Under the pieces are notes generated by a model that was not told the DNA's origin, made no database searches, and saw nothing but the letters and a program-made list of their open reading frames with translations. A program made the translations under genes and the position numbers. Shown here one piece after another: positions 22,030 through 34,345 of a stretch of 64,000 nt of DNA. How positions within the stretch are numbered: position 1 is the stretch's first letter; each line of letters starts with the position of its first letter. The DNA lies in assembly GCA_964036295.1 (NCBI GenBank), contig OZ038464.1, positions 1,058,501 through 1,122,500 of the forward strand, given 5' to 3'. Origin of the DNA: Plumapathes pennacea. Its lineage: Eukaryota; Cnidaria; Anthozoa; Antipatharia; Myriopathidae.

Positions 22030-22310
22030 GTTCGCACGTTCCTGCTAAAAGAATTCCGCGGAAAGTTTACGTGCGAGTGAGGTTCGAAAATCTTGACCCT
22101 TTGAGTTCTGAGACAACACTACTTGTAAAAAAGTCTAATATATGAACGCGCGAGGTCATAACTGCACACAATGTCTGCGTGTCTGATGGGAAACGAGTCG
22201 TCACTAATCACGATAGCTCTTTCAATTGTAATTTTAGGAACTCACGTTTTGTTCTCCACAACTTCGAGTTTTTCCTCTTTTTTTTTTTTTTGGTTTGGAA
22301 GACCCATGTA
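22030..22310 (+). pseudogene. Decayed exon 2 relic downstream of locus 5
   Basis: The sequence aligns by eye with the C-terminal half of exon 2. The order of landmarks is ACGTGCGAG, then TTCGAAAATCTTGACCCT (compare TTCGACCCTCTGA), TTGTAAAAAAGTC, ATGAACGCGCGAGG, AACTGCACACAATG, ATCACGATAGCTC and GGTTTGGAAGACCC. Many substitutions and stops are present, so it is far older than the intact loci. Sister relics lie downstream of loci 10 and 12. Confidence 0.7.
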
Positions 22311-22399
22311 ACACAGAGGCGACTGGCTGAGGTCATTTTTCGTTAAAAGCTATGTTCCAGTTGGGCATTTTATTAACCACAGTTTAAGGTTTAAAACTT

Positions 22400-22607
22400 T
22401 AACCTTTTCACTCCCAAGAATAATCAAAATATTTTTTTTTAGTTCAGTCTCCCACGAGAGGTATATCATAGAGTATGAGAATTTAGCATTTGATACCTTG
22501 CTCAAAAAAGCGGCTGAATAAAACAAATTCTCTTTTCATTACTCATATATTTTCTTATTTTATGGCTGGGAGAATTTGTATTTTGAGCTTTGGAGTTAAA
22601 GGCTTAA
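22400..22607. mobile_element. MITE-like element with short terminal inverted repeats
   Basis: The left end TAACCTTTTCACTCCCAA and the right end TTTGGAGTTAAAGGCTTA are imperfect inverted repeats about 208 bp apart, with no coding capacity. Copies occur at 43918-44126 and, truncated, at about 53040-53160. A more diverged relative lies near 49100-49290. Elements starting CACTCCCAAGA are, from memory, very common in cnidarian genomes. Confidence 0.5.
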
Positions 22608-23889
22608 AGTACAAACCGATTGTGTATACTGATGTATCATAAAATGATTCACTCGTTGAAAAACATTTGAATCGATTTGCTACACTTGTCAGTAGAATGC
22701 AACAATTGAAAGGGTATAAATACTTTTAATTTTGTTGACGAATGATAAATCTGTTATGCAAAAAGCAGTTATAACCAACAAGAAAGATCACTCCTCAACC
22801 AAAGCTATGGAAAACAATATATTTATCACCTGCGCATGGGCAAATAGATCATTCGCATTAATAGTTTTTCGCTTGCATCTTCGTTTGGACTAAAATTGCA
22901 AGGCTTTGAGCTGTGCTACAAAAATAAATTTTTATGGGCATAAGCCGAGGGATGTGTCAATTCGTAAAACATGTCATTCCGGCCGCTCAACAATAACAGT
23001 ATTAATTACTAAACAGTTTTTCGGTAACAAGAGTAGCAGGTTCGTAGCACAGGCTCGAAAAAATATAAACGACTCGTAAAAATACTCCGCCGTATTTCAC
23101 TCCTTCTTGTGTGAACCCCTTTGAACCGAGCCATTTTCGTGACTACAAAATAAACCAACGTACATTGGATAGAAACACCAACACTTTATACGCTACAAAC
23201 CATCCCAAATTGAACTTGACACTCAATGACTAAACCTAACTCGAGAATAGAAAATCGCAAAAATTGGATCTTCTCCAAAACTTGTTGACTTTTTTTGCAA
23301 CATAAAACTATTTCCATTCTCGACAAATTTAACTGTTTTCCCTTTCATGGTATTCACAAGATGGGACGATAATGTTTCCATGGTAACTGGTTGGTACACA
23401 AGTTTATGGGGAACACTCTTAATAAGAACCCAATACCAATAGGCGCAAAGCTAAACGTGATTTAGAGACCACTCAAATGAAAGCTCTCAATAAGTACAAG
23501 AAAACAGCAATCAATTCCAACCCCCGAACTAAACTGTTTTATACCACTCAACTCTTAACAAACGCGGCCCTTACTTTAATAAAGTACTCTACAGTGATCA
23601 CTTACACCGGCATTTTGTTTTCGCTTATTTGCGGTAAAAAAAACTTACATTATTCTATTTACACGCTGAGCACAATTCATTTTTAGCTTTCCCACTGTGA
23701 GCATCTATTGCAACTGTTTTATCACATGGCGCCCTGAAATTACCTCTTGCGTCTCTTTGATTAATATTCGGCACAACTATTGTCAGAAGTTTGTCGCTAA
23801 TCAAAATACGAACCAGTTGAGTTGTTAAACTGAACTACTTCACGAGTTAAACAACACAAGCAACGCTATTTCACATCTCGTTGTTCAAC

Positions 23890-25210
23890 ATGTTGCCACA
23901 TCGAACAAAATTTATTTTTCTCCTTCTCACTTCGCTGCCATTTTCGCTCCAACAATCTTGCGATTTTTTCAGCGGTGTGAAGGTACAAAACTACGCGCTG
24001 CTTGGTTACAGCTTCGACTCCACTAACACAGAAGATTCGTATTCTTGTGCTCATCGATGTTTGTCTCACGACCAGTGCAAGTCCTACAACTACGCCCTGT
24101 CCGGAGCACAGCAAGGTTTGTGTGAACTCAACAGTGTGGGGAGGGACGCTTCAAAACCTCTCCAGTACAGACCTGGCTTTGTGTTTGTTCAAGCTGTCCC
24201 GAAACAAGTGAGTAGCGTCTCTGAAATAAGACCAAAGAAATAAAGAAAAATTCCGAAATTCACTCGACTCATTTTCTCAAAAGAATGAATATTTCAACCT
24301 GAAGTTCTTGATTTCCTTTATACGAACATCAAACGCCATCTTATCTTGAGAGTGCTGTTAGAAAGGCTTTTGAAAAATCAGCTCAGCAATATCGCAAAGT
24401 AAAATTACTACCCTTGAAGTGGTGTAAATAATTAATAGTATACTTCCATGCCTTTTCAACTCAGGGCTGTTACAGTCCTCCCTTGCCTTAGAAATAAGAA
24501 TGAACCTTCTTCTTTTTTTCTTTTTTCTTTCTTTTTTTTTTTTTTTTTTTTTTTTTTTTCAGAAAAACATCCACAAGAGTTGCTTCGACCACTGGAAAGA
24601 TGGAGCGCTAATTTCTGGAACGTTTCGCATCCAGGAACACAGTAACAACCCTTTTGACGTGTACTGCGACTTCGGCTCAGAGACCGGATGGGTCTGGACA
24701 TTGGTCATGTCTCAAAGCCACAAAAACAGAGCGATGTCACAGTTCAGATCAGCGCCGTTTTTTGCAAACGCGCCGGTGGACGCAGAAAATCCGAACTGGG
24801 AGGCTTACAGACTCTCACTCGAGAACATGGAACATCTGAAATCCCAGTCCACTCACTGGCGCGTCACCTGCAGTTTTTCCGCGCACGGCGTGGACTACAC
24901 AGATTACGTGCGAGCCAAGTTCACAGAGTTCGACCCTCTGACTTTTGAAGGAGTTGGAGTTTGTAAGAAAGTCGAACGCATGAATGTGCGAGGGCACAAG
25001 TGTACAGGATGTAAGAGTGCTTGGTGGCAGAAGTCTAATATGTTTCTTCACCACGACAGCTTCAAGAACTGGTGTGAATTTGGAAGCACCACTGGATCTG
25101 TGAACACTGAAGACAACTTCGGGTTTTACTCGGCCACAAACCCACAGTTCCGTTGTTCCAGCAGCGACAATTCCAACACAAATCACTGGTTTGGAAAACG
25201 CACTGTTTAA
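23890..25210 (+). CDS. Locus 6: secreted PAN/Apple + fibrinogen-like protein, complete
   Basis: Exon 1 is 23890-24207 (106 codons, MLPHRTKFIFLLLTSLPFS) and exon 2 is 24563-25210 (215 residues, stop TAA). The exon ends CAA rather than CAG before GTGAGT, which weakens the donor slightly. The signal peptide is of the locus 4/10 lineage, but the intron and the KNIHKSC start of exon 2 belong to the locus 2 lineage, so the gene is mosaic. Variable cassettes are FEGVGVCKKVE, GCKSAWWQKSNMFLHHDSFKNWCEFG and VNTEDNFGFYSATNPQF. The C-terminus is NHWFGKRTV instead of NHWFGRRV. A poly-C tract lies 18 bp after the stop. Confidence 0.9.
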
Positions 25211-28200
25211 GGTATCACCCCCTCCCCCACCCCCACCCCCCCCCCCCCCCCCCCCCCAAAAAAAAAGAAAAAAAGAAATGAAAAAAACATGCCAAACAAG
25301 TTTTAAATTTTTTACTTCACAAACGTGAAACATTCGCATGCGATATATCAAAAATGTTGTTGGAAATCAGCACATTGATTTTCAGTGGTGGTTGTCATGG
25401 ATATCTATCGAAGTTCTCCTTTTACATCTAACAGAGCAATAAAGAGTTGCTATCAAAAACAAGCTTGTGGTAGGAATTGTTTTTATAGACTTTATGAAGT
25501 CTTACAAAGCATCCTGTTGCAAAAGTTAAAGTTGCATATCAATTGTGCTGGTTATTTCTTTCATAAATGGCACTTACATCAGCACTGCATGGATTCCAGA
25601 TCACATCTGATATATACATGAAATCCCCTCAGGCCACATGGAAACGAATATTTCATGGTACCAGTGACAGACTTTATATCAATGATAAATGTTCCAAAGA
25701 ATGTACTCATTGAGAGCTTTCATTTGAGCTATGTATTATATCTTTAGGTTTCATTTGACAGTTCAGGAGTTGGAATTTTTCTATGTTGAGTTTGGCAGTG
25801 AAAAAGTTTATAATTGTTTGGGTCTTTATTTGGTGAGGGGAACACATGTTATGATAATAACAAAGGCCCCTTGTCATTTAAAAAGATTCTATTTACCAAG
25901 ATATATTCATTGCACACCTAACCTGGCACAAATAATCACCAGCAGGAGCAACAAAAAGAGCAAGCAACAAATCTATGTACTACAATGTAACAAGGGTTCA
26001 ACAACAATAATAAACTGACTTAGATTTGACAAACTGCTCATCATATAAAGTACACTAATTATTTTTATTGAATTGACCCCAGTTTAAACTCACAAATATA
26101 GCATGTTTTCTGTGTTTTGGTAAGGACATGGTACAAATTGATTTTTCCAACAATTCAAGAAGAAAATGTATCAGAGGCACGAGCATTAATAGTTCAATCA
26201 ACTTCAACTGGAGTTAAAATTGAGATCGACAGCACTCGAAATATATATTTAAATTAGCTTATAATAATTGCAACAAAATATTATATCGTTCTATATCACG
26301 AGCAGTTGAAACAAGAATAAGTTCTGACATTTAATTGACCGTCAACAAAAAAGCACATATTCGTTTGACTACAGTTGTTCTCGTTTTCAAAATAGAATCA
26401 CGCTTAAAGATTTCATTATAATCCCTTTTTCTTTTCTTCACCTCTCTCCACTCGGGCAATATATTGCTACAAGTAAATTGATTCATAAAAATTGAAACTG
26501 CTGCGATATTCACTCGTTCGTTTCGAGTTAGTCTGCAGTGGTAAATAATTTGCTCCAAATATGTGTCTTTGGCGTATAATTTGTGAGAAAATTCTACTTA
26601 ATAGGGCTTGAGAACATATCACGTCAACGTATCGAGCAAAATATTTCTTACCTTCAATTCTCCCGATTCTTAGAAGAGCCCCCCTTTATGCATCGCAAGC
26701 AGTCCTATAAAGTAAATATACAAAAACAAGTTTTCCCAGCTGCGTAAGTTGTCAAAGGAATGTAAACAAAAAATAAACAAGAGCTCTTCTGTACCAAGTG
26801 TCACTTCATTCCGCCATCTTGAATTTCCCACAAAGCAGCACGCGCTGGACTAGTCCCAGGTTCTGCTCCGCCAAGTGAGAAGATTGACAGAACTGCGACC
26901 ATTATCCGCCACTCGCGAAGGTCACCTTCAGATTTTGTTTAACAGTCCAGGAGTTGGAAGTGAACACTGCTATTATGTATTAGAATTAACTCACTGAGCT
27001 CATAATCTAATTGTTAATTATGCACAGTGCCCTCTTGCGTCATCCTATTAAGGAGAATTTGAAGTCGCACGCGAGAGCACGGCGACCCTGAGAATATGTC
27101 AATTTCAGATATTCATGTGCTTCTTTTGTCTTCTGTGATTAGTTTTATTGTTTCACCGACGTTGCCGTCGTCCTCTCGCGTCCTATCTTAAACTCCCTAT
27201 TTAGAAAAGAACTACTCTAACTTAGAAAATTACTTTTCCCATTGATTCATTCCTGCAATATGGAGACATCAAAACTTTCCGCAATGTAAATAAAGCAGTG
27301 AAGAAGAGAAGGACATCCGGGTATAATCACATATCAAATAAGAAGACAAGAACATCCGGGTCATTCACATCTTGCTGTACAGGTTGCCACACGGACTACA
27401 AAACTTTCTTTTTTCTCATATTAATATTAATATTACAACTAACATGATATGCATTATTGGAAAAAAAACAGGATCTTGACAGGCTTTTAAGTTGAGAGGT
27501 TTATGTACCCGTTTTCATAGAACCTGTTAATTATTAACATTTGAGCTTGACAGCACAACACCTGCACACCTGATCGCGTTTCCGTTCCCTTCATTAGTAT
27601 TCCTCCTTTGCAGAACTACATAAAGCTTTATGGAGAACTCAGCAGTTAAATTTTTCTTCTTAAATGGTTGTGAGAATATTTATCAAAATACTCGGGTGTC
27701 AACAGGTCAAAAGTTGAAAAATCTTCTGTCGCTCCACTACTCTTCTACGTCACTCAGCTCGAGAGTTTTTACCACTACCATATGAATTAATAAAAGCCAA
27801 AGGTAAGTAACTAAGATTAAGATGTAGTAAGATGAGTGCTCTTTGCTGGCAAAGGAGACCATTAACATGATGTAAATTGTAAACAGCGGGTTATAAACAC
27901 TCAATATTCCAAGATCTTTCTTATTTTTCAAATTTTCAGTCTTTCCATAATTCTGTGGCGCTCTACTGAAAAAACAATCTACATTATCATACTATTGGTT
28001 AAAACTTGTAACATTCTAAATATTTAATATCAATTTTAAAATGAGTAGAAATTTATATGTTGAAAGCTATACTTTTCTTTTCTTTTTGTGATGGAAGAAA
28101 GGCTAAATACAACGACTAAACAATGGTTTGAAAACATTACAACTGTGCACATCCGACCTTAATGCATGCCGCAAAATTTAAAAAGACAAACAATTCATAA

Positions 28201-28536
28201 AAAAAAAGCACTCAGAACTATTAACATTATTATCTGTAGTACTGTCGCTTACTGTTCTGTTAAACGTGAGTAAGCTAGAAGCAAATAATCGTGCGTATGC
28301 TACTAAATCCTCTTGCCTCTTTAGTAAATGCTGTGATGACGAGTCTGATTGAGGGGATCTATACACTTAAATTTCTAAACATCTTCTTACAGCCAATAGT
28401 ACTGTCAGCTGCAATGCTACATGGACATATTAATAACAGCCTCACAAGGAGGGAAGATATTCTACACGACAGCTCTGTAAAGATTCCTAACTGAGTTGAC
28501 AACAGCAGAAAGCTATTTCTCAACTCGTTCTTCAAC
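25211..28536. other. Intergenic region between loci 6 and 7 (module beta)
   Basis: It contains a poly-C tract (25228-25257), about 1 kb of AT-rich sequence without a convincing gene, the 26270-27420 section shared with the Penelope flanks (with a minus-strand AAGATGGCGG at about 26823), a candidate minus-strand terminal exon (27737-27965) and the locus 7 upstream region. A minus-strand frame at 26331-26558 is conserved at 55105-55332 but has no start codon, and I could not link it to a gene. Confidence 0.5.
27737..27965 (-). CDS. Candidate terminal exon of an unidentified minus-strand membrane protein
   Basis: On the minus strand a TTTTTTCAG acceptor is followed by an open frame beginning RAPQNYGKTENL. 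It includes two hydrophobic stretches (YNPLFTIYIMLMVSFA and YYILILVTYLWLLLIHMVVV) and ends LSDVEE-stop at 27737. The acceptor, hydrophobic pattern and acidic tail look like a real C-terminal exon. The copy at 56541-56773 has frame-disrupting indels. Upstream exons were not found with confidence, and the family is not recognised. Confidence 0.35.
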
Positions 28537-29165
28537 ATGTCGCCAAACCGCGCAAAACTAATTGTTCTCCTCCTCACCTCGTTGCCATTTTCGTTCCAAC
28601 AATCTTGCGATTTTTTCAGCGGTGTTAAGCATTGCTTGCTTACACCTTCGACTCCATCAACACAGGGAATTCGTATTCTTGTGCTCATCGATGTTTGTCT
28701 CACGACCAGTGCAAGTCCTACAACTACGCCCTGTCCGGAGCACAGCAAGGTTTGTGTGAACTCAACAGTGCGGGGAGGGACGCTTCAAAACCTCTCCAGT
28801 ACAGACCTGGCTTTGTTTTTGTCGGAGCGGTCCCGAAACAGGTGAGTAGCGTCTCTGAAATATGATCGAAGATTGAAGACAAATTTCGAAATTCAATCGA
28901 CCCATTTTGTCAAAAGAATGAATATTTTTAGCCTGAAGTTTTATATTTCGTTACGAACATCAAACGCCATCTTATCTTGAGAGCGCTGTTAGAAAGGATT
29001 TTGAAAAATCAGCTCAGCAATATCGCAAAGTAAAATTACTACCCTTTAAGTGTTGTTAATAATTAATAGTATACTTCCATGCCTTTTCAACTAAGGGCTC
29101 TTACAGACCTTGCTTGCCTTAGAAATGAGAATGAAACCTTTTTCATTTTTCTTTCTTCCTTTCTT

Positions 29166-29208
<43 letters not shown>

Positions 29209-29862
29209 CTTTTTCAGAAAAGCACCCACAAGAGTTGCTTCGACCACTGGAAAGGTGGCGCGCGGATCTCTGGAGCGTTTCGCATCCAGGAAGACAGTAA
29301 CAACCCTTTTGACGTGTACTGCGACTTCGGCTCAGAGACCGGATGGGTCTGGACATTAGTCATGTCCCAAAGCCACAAAAACAGAGCGATGACAGAGTTC
29401 AGATCAACGCTGTTTTTCACAAACGCGCCGGTGGACAAAGAAAATCCGAACTGGGAGGCTTACAGACTCTCACTCAAGAACATGGAACATCTGAAGTCCC
29501 AGTCCACTCACTGGCGCGTCACCTGCAGTTTTCCCGCGCACGGCGTGGACTACACAGATTACGTGCGAGCCAAGTTCACAGAATTCGACCCTCTGAGTTT
29601 TGAAGGAGTTGGAGTTTGTAAGAAAGTCGAACGCATGAATGTGCGAGGGCACAAGTGTACAGGATGTACGAGTGCTTGGTGGCAGAAGTCTAATATGTTT
29701 CTTCACCACGACAGCTCTTTCATTAAGTGTGAGTTTGGAAGCACCACTGGACATGTGTCTAGTGAAGACAACTTCGGGTTTTACGGCTCCACAAACCCAG
29801 CGTTCCGTTGTTCCAGCAGCGACGATTCCAGCACAAATCACTGGTTTGGAAGACGCGTATGA
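28537..29862 (+). pseudogene. Locus 7: PAN/Apple + fibrinogen-like gene with frameshifted exon 1
   Basis: Exon 1 is 28537-28841 and exon 2 is 29218-29862 (214 codons, open). Exon 1 starts normally (MSPNRAKLIVLLLTSLPFS, one residue shorter than siblings), but 13 bp are missing right after GGTGTTAAG. The length becomes 305 nt and the PAN frame is lost. The correct frame resumes only from an internal ATG-less position around 28632. Read through the splice, the shifted frame hits a TAA early in exon 2. Exon 2 itself looks fully functional: KSTHKSCFDHWKGG, FEGVGVCKKVE, WWQKSNMFLHHDSSFIKCEFG. The acceptor is preceded by about 40 consecutive T. Recent inactivation is likely; exon 2 may still act as a conversion donor. 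Confidence 0.8.
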
Positions 29863-31277
29863 GGAGCTAAGGCGACGGACATTGTTCAAGAAACTCTGTT
29901 ACAACTGAGCCTTTTATCAAAAACAGAAGCTTTGAAAAGAGCAGAAACCACGAACTGCTGCAAGCAACTGCAGTGTGCACTGTTAAACACAAATGAACCC
30001 TAAGAATTTATCACTTGGCATCTGTCGCACCTTTCAGTGAAATTTAATAGTTGAGGGTTTTAAGATTTGTTCTTTTTTCACGGAGTCGAGACCAGCTGCG
30101 ACTCAAACAGCTACAAGACAAATTCCAATAAAAAGAGGTTATTATACGGGAAGGAGTGAAATATGGCGGAGTATTTTCACGAGTCGGTTTTATTTTTTCG
30201 AGCCTGCTTCAGGCGAGAATAATAGAACTGACAAGTAAAAATACAGCCGTATTGCACGACTTTTCGTGTAATAAATTATTTATTATACGACAAACGAAGC
30301 AGGGTAAACGATCTCGCCGCGCGCAAAATGGAACAAAAAATGACGCGTTCCTAAGCTATGCTTGCGAAAATTAATCACGTATTAAGCTAATAAACCAGTT
30401 GATCTGGTTCCTGACGAGTGCAATACGCTCCCATCTTTGCACTCGTTTTGGCCCGTATTTGCACTCGAAAAATGTGAAGTCGTGTAATAATGCAACTTAA
30501 AACTTGAAAGTAATCTTTAAATCAACTGGACTCCAGCTGTCACATTCTGTACAGTTCACATCCTAAATGTGTGGTCATTGTTCACTATGGTAAGTCTTAA
30601 TCAACAAACAAAACTGAGTTCAATATTTAATGATAACAATAATACAACTAAAATTTTCCTTTCGAGTTTGCTAATAACGAAACCTATATCAACACAATTC
30701 AATCTATTAATGGTGAAGATTCAGAAATTGGTAAATACATGGCTTATAGAAACAGGGATACCAATCATAACAGTTGTCTAATTGAAGTACTTCTACAGTT
30801 TTCTGGGGGAGACAAACAAGGAAAGTTTGCTGCGGAGACTCTGACTAGAGTTTGAACCCTTTACCCTTAATTTATACTATCAATAACAATCATTGTTATA
30901 CCTGCAATAAAAGTGCACCATTTAAATACTCGTGCTCAAGAACACATTAAAAAGCGAATAATATAATCAGCAAAAATATATATTGTGCAACAATATACAA
31001 CAAAATGCTGCTAAGAAAAAGATAGTACAGGTCCCCACCCCCTCCCCTCCGAGGATCATACAGCGACAATCAAAACTAAACAGCATTAAATATTAAGTAG
31101 CAAAAAAAAATTCTAAGGAATCAATTTTAAAAGTTTTTAATAATTACAGACATATTTCGGAAATTACCACGAAGCCATTGATATGCCCAACAAATGAAGC
31201 TACATAAAGGAGACATGTCGTACAAAAAATAGAACACTACAAGACAATCTTGTACTTATAAAAAATAACTGTTAACA
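29863..31277. other. Intergenic between loci 7 and 8
   Basis: A 3' flank of the locus 3/9 type is interrupted by a palindromic-ended element (30137-30490). Type-II upstream sequence follows, with a degraded C-rich stretch (CCCCACCCCCTCCCCTCC near 31035) about 240 bp before locus 8. No coding signal is seen. Confidence 0.55.
30137..30490. mobile_element. MITE-like element (about 350 bp), copy 1
   Basis: It begins GGTTATTATACGGGAAGGAG and ends AAGTCGTGTAATAA, so TTATTA(C/T)ACG and CGTGTAATAA form short inverted ends. Its middle has palindromic CGTGTAATAAATTATTTATT. The homologous flanks of loci 3 and 9 lack it, with AATTTTATTAACGCAAC or a close variant at the empty site. A second copy is at 46661-47012. 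Reverse-oriented fragments lie at 23053-23116 and 44651-44716. Confidence 0.65.
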
Positions 31278-32649
31278 ATGGACTGGCGAACAAACCTTGT
31301 TTCTCTCCTACTCTTCTCGCTGCCTTTTTCGTTGCAAGATTCCTCCAGAGAAATGTGCGGTGCATCAATGCAGGACTATGCGTTGCTTCGTTACAGCTTC
31401 GCTTCCTTCAACACAGGGAATTCGTTTTCTTGCGCTCATCGATGTTTGTCTCATGACCAGTGCAAGTCCTACAACTACGCCCTGTCCGGAGCACAGCAAG
31501 GTTTGTGTGAACTCAACAGTGCGGGGAGGGACGCTTCAAAACCTCTCCAGTACAGACCTGGCTTTGTGTTTGTTCAAGCTGTCATGAAACGGGTGAGTAG
31601 CGTCTCTGAAATAAGATACGAGTCATCAAAGCAGGGATGATGATATTTTTTAAACTAAGAATCTATTAAAGGTTAGAGAAATTAAAGTTCTTTAGCAAAC
31701 TCGGAGAGTAGCAATAGGAGAAAGAGATAAATATATAAATAGGAGAATACTCGGTAAAAATGATTTTATAAAATATTGTTTCCCAAATAAAGCCACAATC
31801 TGTAATCCACTCTGCAGTTTTTCTAGATGTTAGATAATTAATCATATACTTCCACTCCTCTTCCATCAGTCCTTTATGTTGTATCTCTTTTTCTCCTTCA
31901 TATTTGATCAGTATATTCTCAGTCTTTTTTCGTTTAATTTCATCTTTTGTCTAAGCAAAACAGCCCTTGCTTACTATAAAATTAAAAAAAAATTTTTTTT
32001 GCAGCAAAAACCGCACAAGAGTTGCTTCGACCATTGGAAAGATGGCGCGCGGATTTCTAGACCGTATCGCATCCAGGAAGACAGTAACAACCCTTTTGAC
32101 GTGTACTGCGACTTCGGCTCCGAGTCCGGTTGGGTCTGGACCCTAGTCACGTCCCAAAGCCACAAAAACAGAGCGATGACAGAGTTCAGATCGACGCCGT
32201 TTCTCACAAACGCGCCGGTGGACGAAAAAAATCCGAACTGGGAGGCGTACAGACTCTCGCTCGAGAAGATGAAACAGCTGAAGTCCCAGTCCACTCACTG
32301 GCGCATCACCTGCAGTTTTCCCGCGCACGGCGTGGACTACACAGATTACGTGCGAGCGAATTTCATAGAGTTCGACCCTCTGACTTTTCGAGGATGGAAA
32401 GTTTGTAAGAAAGTCGAACGCATGAATGTGCGAGGGCACAGCTGCACAGGATGTACGAGTGTTTGGTGGCAGAATTCTAATGTGTTTCTTCACCACGACA
32501 GCTTCAAGAACTTGTGTGAATTTGGAAACAGCACTGGATCTGTGAATGCTGAAGAAAACTTCGGGTTTTACTCGACCACAAATCCCGAGTTCCGATGCTC
32601 AAGCAGCAACAGTTCCAGCACAAATCACTGGTTTGGAAGACGCGCGTGA
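31278..32649 (+). CDS. Locus 8: secreted PAN/Apple + fibrinogen-like protein, chimeric, complete
   Basis: Exon 1 is 31278-31592 (105 codons, MDWRTNLVSLLLFSLPFSL) and exon 2 is 32005-32649 (214 residues). Exon 1 ends CGG, giving VMKR, before GTGAGT. Exon 1, the intron and the 5' part of exon 2 (QKPHKSCFDHW) are of the locus 3/9 type. The 3' part (FRGWKVCKKVERMN, SVWWQNSN, HHDSFKNLCEFG, FRCSSSNSS, NHWFGRRA) matches locus 2, as does everything downstream. The switch coincides with the start of duplication alpha. Unusual residues are LLRYSF for LLGYSF in the PAN-like part, and ISRPYRI for ISGTFRI in the FReD-like signature. The frame is intact. Confidence 0.9.
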
Positions 32650-34344
32650 GAAAGCTCAAACAACGGTTTTGGAGATTTTAGTTTCAGCTAAGGCTATTTA
32701 AAACCTTGTGTAGATTTCTCGTGTAAAAGAGTAGCACCAATTTGTTTGTTGTAAATAATGGAACGATTCCCGAGGAAAGGGAAGTGGGGTTGGAGGGGGG
32801 CATTTTTATTGTTTTCCAGAGCGATCCTCTGTATCTCAATGTTTATCTTGGAGACATCAACACCAAGCACCACCCCTATATATTCCAAACCTCCTTCCCT
32901 CAAAAAAAAAAAAAAAAAAATAGACAATGAAACAGTGCAGGTACTTTTAGCTGTTAGTCTAATACGGAAAATGTAAAATGATTTCTTTTTTGTTATTATT
33001 TTGACTTTGTGAACACAAGAAGAGATAAAGTGAAGCGGGTAGATCTCCATAAAACTGTGTAAGCATCAAGTTGTGTTGTTGGTTTTGCTATATGCCAGTC
33101 TGCGCCTGCGCATATTGCAAACTCCCACCCAAAACGGGAGGATTGGCCTGCGTTACTTGAATTGCTAAGATGACGATGTGAAAATTAGCTGGGCTCACAC
33201 TTTTAAGATTAAACTTTTACCAGCTCACACTCAAGTGTCTCGAGAGACACTTCTTCCAGCCATTCAGAAGGAAGAATGTGCGAGTGACGAAATTAAAGTG
33301 ATTGTGGGATTAAAGCCTGTTTTCCACGCATGGAGACCAAGTGGCAAGAGATATGCGTCAGAAGCACGAGGAAAAGGAATTTTTTATTTCTGCTCACGAT
33401 TGTGTCGAGTCTGATTTCAATCTCTACATTTTTTGCCGCCAAAAGGCCGAGAGAAAAGATTTCCGTAGTTAATCCTGGGTTAGTTTAATCGATCTTTGAA
33501 CAACACGGCACGACAGATGTATTGCTCCAGCGAGCAAGATTTACAATTAAAATTGTAAAGGTAAACATATAGCGGAGCACAAAGAACCCACTCATTCAAA
33601 GCAAGCCAAGAACTGATGATTACCAATCACAAATGTTTGTGTGTTATATAAGACTGGAACCGGCTCCCAAGTGTACTAAGCCCGGTCAAGTAAAATGTAT
33701 TTGGCGCCCTATCTACTATATTGACCCGTACCAGACAGTGCAGCATAGTCGAGCGTTTAGTGTGATTCTACCGGAACTTATAAATTAGAGCCCACATAAT
33801 TTTCTTTTTGCAACCTGCGTTTCCAATAATTGACAATTCGTGCACGCAATTTTCAAGTATATTATTTATCTTCTGTTCTTATTTTGGGAAGCGGCTTTTC
33901 GCCAAAGGAAGCAATTCACAAAAAAGTGATCTAACTGCCATTTCATATCTATTATATATTATTTATTTTGACTTCGTCGGCGTTAAGAAAGTCGTGTATA
34001 ATGAATCGACTAGGAGTCGATGTGTAAAACCCATACGCCGTAAAAAGTTTGAAGCTGACGTTATGAGTGCTTGCCACTCGTCGGCACAAGAGTCAATATG
34101 ACATAAAGGTATTAATGGCTTTCGAACTGAGAGTCAAAGACCGTTATCGCGATTTCGTTGCAATATTTAATAGCTCTCAAAGGTTCTTTCAAGAATCAAC
34201 TGTATTGCCTACAGGCTTTGTGCCGTTTGAATTATTAATTCGCATAAACAAATATAACAGAGCTGCAGCGAAATAGTGCAGGAAATTATGTGCAGCTATA
34301 ACAGTGCAATCATTATAAGAATTTTGTGGCCATTGAGTTACAGT
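32650..34344. other. 3' flank of locus 8 and partial module gamma
   Basis: It is nearly identical to 6497-8196, including the A-tract (32900-32919), the decayed coding-like segment (33964-34276) and the abrupt join to the Penelope element after GTTACAGTCAT. Confidence 0.6.
33964..34276 (+). pseudogene. Decayed coding-like segment (copy 4 of 5)
   Basis: Almost base-for-base the same as 7816-8128, with the same disrupting ACGTTATGAG change, as expected from duplication alpha. Confidence 0.35.
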
Positions 34345-34345
34345 C

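Larger units (their letters stand above)
21795..23889. other. 3' flank of locus 5 with decayed exon 2 and MITE; upstream region of locus 6
   Basis: This module is shared with the 3' flanks of loci 10 and 12. In order it holds a 3' UTR-like stretch, a decayed exon 2 relic (22030-22310), a MITE-like element (22400-22607), a reverse fragment of another palindromic element (23053-23116) and the upstream region of locus 6 (shared with locus 11). I see no intact gene. Confidence 0.55.
24960..28860. repeat. Segmental duplication beta, copy 1
   Basis: It spans the 3' part of exon 2 of locus 6, the whole intergenic region and exon 1 of locus 7, and recurs at 53370-57640. The second copy keeps only the last ~230 bp of exon 2 and has an extra ~400-bp insert. 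A portion (26270-27420) is also present after both Penelope copies. Confidence 0.8.

Noticed and set aside
25731-26018. Frame containing LGLYLVRG, resembling the end of LSm8-type proteins
   Set aside because: Only eight residues match; the preceding Sm motif and the following conserved acidic segment are absent. Chance similarity is more likely.
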